A stretch of 7,416 nt of DNA from CAZJYI01 sp964550025 (GTDB lineage Bacteria > Verrucomicrobiota > Kiritimatiellia > UBA8416 > CAYOBW01). The notes under the pieces are model-generated. The model did not search any database and was not told the origin of the DNA. It was given only the letters and a program-made list of their open reading frames with translations. Position numbers and translations under genes: made by a program. Below are positions 4,749-7,416 of the stretch, one piece after another (within the stretch, counting starts at the first letter, position 1; every line of letters begins with the position of its first letter). The stretch lies in contig CAZJYI010000311.1 in the NCBI GenBank assembly GCA_964550025.1, forward strand, positions 1 to 7,416, given 5' to 3'.

Positions 4749-5573
4749 ATGAAACGGTGTACGGCACAGCATGGGTTTTCGCTGGTCGAACTGATGGTCG
4801 CTCTCGTCTCGGGATCGATCCTCGCCGTCACGGCCGGGTCGATGATGTACTATACCTATCTCGGCTGGCAACGAAGCAACCGGGCCGTTGGAATCCAGCG
4901 CGACGCAGCCATGGCCGCCGAGTTGTTGTCGCACAGCCTGCGCCGGACCGCCGCGGTCAACGTAACCGTGACATCTGCGACGATTACCATCGTACGGCCG
5001 GTCGCCACGGAGAGGTTCTCCGTGAGCGGACAGGATCTTGTCTATGACCCGGACACGTCCACGCCGGGGGCCGACGAAATCCATGTTGCCTTTGATGATG
5101 TTGAACAGTTGGGGGAGCTCGTCAAGGCGCGTGTCGCGAAAGAACTTCCCGAAAGGAGTCATCAGCTCGCGCTCGGTCGTGAAGACCTTTGCCCCTATGA
5201 TCTCCTCGGCATCCGCGACCAGCGTGCGGAACTTGTACATTGTGAAGGGCTTCTTGTTGAGGCCGAGGCGTGTCCCCTTGTAGAAGATCGGCAGCCCGTC
5301 GCACAGCAGGACCACCAGGATCAGGAACAGGAACAGAGGCAGCGAGATGAGGATGAAGGTTGCCGCCAGCGTGATGTTGAAGACACGGTTGACGACCACC
5401 GACGTAAGCTGGTAGCCGCCGCCGAACGTGCTTGCATGCGGAAAGCCGTTCTGCCCGCCGTTTTCCATGACTGCCTCCTGCCGAGTCCCTCCGGAAACAG
5501 AACCCCGGTATGTAACGCTATTCCCCGTGGCGGCGAAGCATCGCTCCGCGGGGCCTCGTGCGGTATGTCGTAG
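4749..5573 (+). CDS. Minor prepilin, PilW/GspJ-like; only about the first 111 codons are genuine (3' part lost at a junction)
   Basis: The start is ATG 4749, with GAGG (4739-4742) 6 nt upstream and 18 bp after the previous stop; TTG 4734 is too close to its ribosome site. The leader ends at Gly9 and the mature protein begins FSLVELMVALVSG, with Glu14 at +5, the standard class III prepilin motif. A helix and a beta-type head follow to about DTSTPGADEI (residues 102-111). PilW/GspJ minor pilins are usually much longer than this. From about 5064-5081 onward the frame is no longer prepilin: it is the antisense of a phosphoglycosyl transferase gene on the other strand, giving a low-complexity tail full of Gln, Asp, Glu and Arg until the stop at 5573. 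The prepilin is therefore 3'-truncated, and the 274-residue product as it reads is a chimera unlikely to be a normal minor pilin. Confidence 0.6.
   Translation: MKRCTAQHGFSLVELMVALVSGSILAVTAGSMMYYTYLGWQRSNRAVGIQRDAAMAAELLSHSLRRTAAVNVTVTSATITIVRPVATERFSVSGQDLVYDPDTSTPGADEIHVAFDDVEQLGELVKARVAKELPERSHQLALGREDLCPYDLLGIRDQRAELVHCEGLLVEAEACPLVEDRQPVAQQDHQDQEQEQRQRDEDEGCRQRDVEDTVDDHRRKLVAAAERACMRKAVLPAVFHDCLLPSPSGNRTPVCNAIPRGGEASLRGASCGMS
5064..5081. other. Head-on junction between two truncated genes
   Basis: Prepilin-like sequence on the + strand can be followed to about codon 111 (ending 5081). Transferase homology on the - strand can be followed to Gly-Pro-Arg (codon 135, at 5064-5066), and the residue after it is Arg instead of the near-invariant Pro. 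Both readings are plausible across the same roughly 18 bp, which suggests a short stretch of shared sequence where two DNAs were joined. CGCCGG (5062-5067) and CCGACG (5071-5076) also form an imperfect palindrome across the point. Deletion, inversion or chimeric assembly all fit. Confidence 0.7.
5064..5468 (-). pseudogene. Monotopic phosphoglycosyl transferase (WcaJ/PglC-type sugar transferase), C-terminus missing
   Basis: The start is ATG at 5468-5466 on the - strand, with a perfect AGGAGG (5479-5474) 5 nt upstream. Residues 25-57 form the hydrophobic re-entrant membrane helix. Then come KPFTMYKFRTL (73-83), FGKFFRDTRLDELPQLFN (106-123), including the catalytic Asp116-Glu117 pair, and GNMDFVGPR (127-135). 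In this family the next residues should be Pro and then about 60-70 more, including the KPGITG motif; these are absent. Instead the frame runs on through the antisense of two prepilin genes to a stop at 4197. The enzyme transfers a sugar phosphate from a nucleotide sugar to undecaprenyl phosphate, the first step in building an exopolysaccharide or O-antigen unit. Here the catalytic core is cut, so the gene as read is probably inactive. It follows the GumC-like gene by 123 bp on the same strand. Confidence 0.82.
5506..5568 (-). repeat. Hairpin flanked by 8-bp direct repeats upstream of the transferase gene
   Basis: In the 123-bp gap between the GumC-like and transferase genes, CCCCGTGG (5523-5530) pairs with CCGCGGGG (5546-5553), including one G-U pair. 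Inside it, GCGA (5533-5536) pairs with TCGC (5541-5544). The octamer CGGTATGT occurs on both sides (5506-5513 and 5561-5568). No T-run follows on the - strand, so this is not a standard intrinsic terminator, and no JUMPstart/ops element was recognised. It could tune expression of the transferase relative to the upstream genes, or be a small palindromic insertion. Confidence 0.35.
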
Positions 5574-5591
5574 CGGGAGGGGGCAAGCCGA

Positions 5592-6788
5592 TCAGCTCTT
5601 GCGGATGGAGCAAATAACGGGCAGACCCGTGGTCCGCGCCACGTGGGCAGGACTCTTGACCGTGTGGTCGAAGTACTCGCCCATGAACCCGAGACTACAT
5701 CCCGCGATGAAACCAACTACGAGCCCGAGGACGATAGTCAGGAGCTTCCTGGGGAAGACGCACTGGCCCGAGAATGCGGCGCGGCTCAGGAGGGTAACGT
5801 CCCCCGAAAGGTTGGCCTTGGAGATGTCGGCGTTGATCTTGGCCTCCTCCCCGCGTTTGGCAAACGTCTCGTAAGAGTACTCCAGCAGGGAGGCCTCGCG
5901 CTGGATACGCTGGCGATCGATGTGATGGCGCTGCAGCTCGACGTTGCGCGCCTCAAGTTCCTTGATCGTCATCTGCAGCAGCGTCATCCGCGCTTCGAGC
6001 GACGGGTTGCGCAGGAAGGACGACGAGACGTACTCGTCGCGCAGCGCGCTCAGCCGCTGCATCAGGCCGAGCTTCAGCTCGATGTTGTTCCCCATTTCCT
6101 GGTCGGCGAGGGTGACGGAGCTTTCCTCGGCCATGCTGCAGAGACGGTTCTCCACGTCCTCGAGCTTCTCCCGGTACAACTCGGTCCGGTCGGCGTAGAA
6201 TTTCTGCTGGTCGGCCGGGTTGAACACCGTGCTCCTGTAGCTCATGTACTGGGTCAGCAATTCGTCGAGCACGGTCTCGGCCTCTTCCAGGCTGCCCCCG
6301 CGATAGCGTACCTTGACCACGTTGGAAGCCGGGACGACCTCCAGCCTGAGGCGCGAGCGGACCTTTCGCACGGCCTTGGCCATTGCCGCCTGGGGGCTCT
6401 CGCCGCCGTCGTCTCCTCCGCGAAGCCGCGCAAGGAGCGATTGAAGCGGACCTCCCGCCCGGGAGTCGACGATCGGATTGCCGGCCGCACGCAGTTTGTC
6501 GATCGTCATCTCGATCAGCCGCGGCGAGTTGAGAATCTCGATCTCGGAGGAAACGTCTTCTTTCTCGATCGGCAGCGCACGGACCTCGGTGACTTCGAGC
6601 GAACCGGGGCTTACCTGCGTCTTCTTACCGCGAAGCAGTATCGAGCTCGTGGCCTCGTAGGTCGGCGGCCACAAAAAGGCGACGGCGACCGCACCCACGA
6701 AGATCAGGGCCGTAGTCCACAGGATTATCTTCCGCTGCGCAAAGAAGATTTCGCAGATGTCTCGTTTCCAGTCTTCAGCTTGCGTCAT
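5592..6788 (-). CDS. Polysaccharide chain-length determinant / co-polymerase (GumC/Wzz family), no kinase domain
   Basis: This encodes 398 residues from ATG at 6788-6786; no convincing Shine-Dalgarno is seen, so it may be coupled to the gene ending 20 bp upstream. A cytoplasmic N-terminus and first membrane helix (about 21-40) are followed by the Wzz-type segment WPPTYEATSSILL (40-52) and EIEILNSPRLIE (82-93). A long periplasmic coiled-coil region spans about 195-325, and a second membrane helix about 348-370. The protein ends in the family tail YFDHTVKSPAHVARTTGLPV (372-391). Such proteins are anchored in the inner membrane, sit with the Wzy polymerase and the outer-membrane channel, and set polymer length. 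The Walker-type tyrosine kinase domain present in Wzc is absent, as in GumC, so a separate kinase, if any, lies elsewhere. It sits between the export protein and the transferase of the same operon. Confidence 0.88.
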   Translation of the reverse strand: MTQAEDWKRDICEIFFAQRKIILWTTALIFVGAVAVAFLWPPTYEATSSILLRGKKTQVSPGSLEVTEVRALPIEKEDVSSEIEILNSPRLIEMTIDKLRAAGNPIVDSRAGGPLQSLLARLRGGDDGGESPQAAMAKAVRKVRSRLRLEVVPASNVVKVRYRGGSLEEAETVLDELLTQYMSYRSTVFNPADQQKFYADRTELYREKLEDVENRLCSMAEESSVTLADQEMGNNIELKLGLMQRLSALRDEYVSSSFLRNPSLEARMTLLQMTIKELEARNVELQRHHIDRQRIQREASLLEYSYETFAKRGEEAKINADISKANLSGDVTLLSRAAFSGQCVFPRKLLTIVLGLVVGFIAGCSLGFMGEYFDHTVKSPAHVARTTGLPVICSIRKS

Positions 6789-6808
6789 GGGTCAGTGCTT
6801 TCAGGTGC

Positions 6809-7416
6809 TTATTCTCCGAGGACCGCGTCCACGGTTTCCTCCGTGACCGATTCGTCGTCATCCGGGTCCAGGTCGTAGTCCAGGCCGACTCCCCAACCGC
6901 GGAAGAAAATGATGTCCTGCACGTCGCGCGCCAGGTCCGCCAGCTTGGCAATCGTCTTCCGGGGCACGTACACGATGTCGTCGGGCTGTACCACGAAGAA
7001 TTTGCCGCCGCGGCGCATGCCGAGCGAGCGGCTTACGTTGAGCTTGCGCGCCACGATCTTGTTGCCGTTCCGGCGCATGACGACGACACTGCTGAGCTTG
7101 GCATCGTTCATGGGACTGCCGGCCAACGCCAAGGCTTCGAAAATGGCGGTTGGCTTGAGGATGCGGTAGGCGCCGGGGTTGTTGACCTGCCCCAGCACGT
7201 AGACCAGTGAGCCCTCCTGGCGTTCGACGAACAGGTCGACCGTCAGGCCGGGAAGCACATCCTGGTAACGTTCGTTCAGGTCCTCGGTTACCTCCGGCAC
7301 GGTCCGCCCCGCGACAAAGACATCACCGACCATGGCGAACGTGGCAATGCCGTCGGAGCGCACGGTGACCAGCCGGCTGAGCCCGCGCGGCGCCGTGTGC
7401 AGGTCCTGCTTCAGTT
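6809..7416 (-). CDS. Polysaccharide export protein (Wza/GumB family, SLBB domain), 5' end outside window
   Basis: The frame enters from the right edge without a start, and 201 codons are visible. The first part matches the end of the Poly_export domain: SRLVTVRSDGIATFAMVGDV, then a segment around TVPEVTEDLNERY. A SLBB ligand-binding-like domain follows, with YVLGQVNNPGAYRI and LALAGSP, and then the closing pattern PDDIVYVP. A final stretch with FFRGWGVGLDYDLDP and an acidic tail ends at TAA 6811-6809. Proteins of this family form the octameric outer-membrane channel that passes exopolysaccharide or capsule to the outside. The signal peptide and lipobox Cys expected at the N-terminus are outside the window. 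The GumC-like gene begins 20 bp later, so the two are very likely co-transcribed. Confidence 0.9.
   Translation of the reverse strand, partial: LKQDLHTAPRGLSRLVTVRSDGIATFAMVGDVFVAGRTVPEVTEDLNERYQDVLPGLTVDLFVERQEGSLVYVLGQVNNPGAYRILKPTAIFEALALAGSPMNDAKLSSVVVMRRNGNKIVARKLNVSRSLGMRRGGKFFVVQPDDIVYVPRKTIAKLADLARDVQDIIFFRGWGVGLDYDLDPDDDESVTEETVDAVLGE

Noticed and set aside
4197..5063. Continuation of the transferase frame past the junction as extra protein
   Set aside because: This part is the antisense of the PilV- and PilW-like prepilins and carries none of the transferase C-terminal motifs, so it was not counted as gene.
5643..6878. Long + strand open frame (411 codons) opposite the GumC-like gene
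   Set aside because: The - strand has two membrane helices, Wzz motifs and the family tail; the + strand frame is low in motif content and is a GC-rich shadow.
1..7416. tRNA, rRNA, CRISPR array, insertion sequence, transposase or integrase
   Set aside because: No repeat-spacer pattern, tRNA-like fold or recombinase motif was recognised on either strand.

Overview
The window (about 7.4 kb, GC-rich, no RNA gene, CRISPR array or insertion sequence seen) carries two gene sets that point towards each other and collide at about 5064-5081. The composition, AGGAGG-type ribosome binding sites and a type IV pilus/type II secretion (T4P/T2SS) inner-membrane cluster next to polysaccharide-export genes fit a Gram-negative (diderm) bacterium. 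The style of the cluster (short divergent PilM/N/O/P-like proteins, several prepilins) recalls PVC-group or planctomycete-type genomes, but the phylum is a weak inference.

Left part, + strand, 1-5081: a tightly packed T4P/T2SS-type operon. In order it encodes the C-terminal part of a PilC/GspF inner-membrane platform protein; a possible 36-codon small ORF that abuts the next start; a major prepilin (pilA/gspG-like) with a perfect Shine-Dalgarno; a 223-bp gap with two inverted repeats; a PilM-like actin-fold protein; PilN-, PilO/GspM- and PilP/GspC-like single-pass proteins; and two minor prepilins (PilV-like and PilW-like). The platform, alignment subcomplex and minor pilins together would assemble and prime a pilus or pseudopilus. 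The secretin and the assembly ATPase are not in the window.

Right part, - strand, 5064-7416: an exopolysaccharide operon read right to left. It encodes a Wza-type export protein (5' end outside the window), a GumC/Wzz-type chain-length protein without a kinase domain, and the N-terminal two thirds of a monotopic phosphoglycosyl transferase (WcaJ/PglC type), the enzyme that loads the first sugar phosphate onto undecaprenyl phosphate.

The main anomaly is the junction. The PilW-like prepilin and the phosphoglycosyl transferase both lose their recognisable 3' parts at the same point, head-on. Each frame stays open by chance through the antisense of the other, so an automatic annotation would probably show one long prepilin gene (to 5573) and miss the transferase. 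A deletion between convergent operons, an inversion, or a chimeric assembly join would all produce this. Secondary points are a strong hairpin just after the major pilin gene, a 25-residue prepilin leader encoded over a GC hairpin, and a PilM-like protein whose nucleotide-binding motifs look degenerate.
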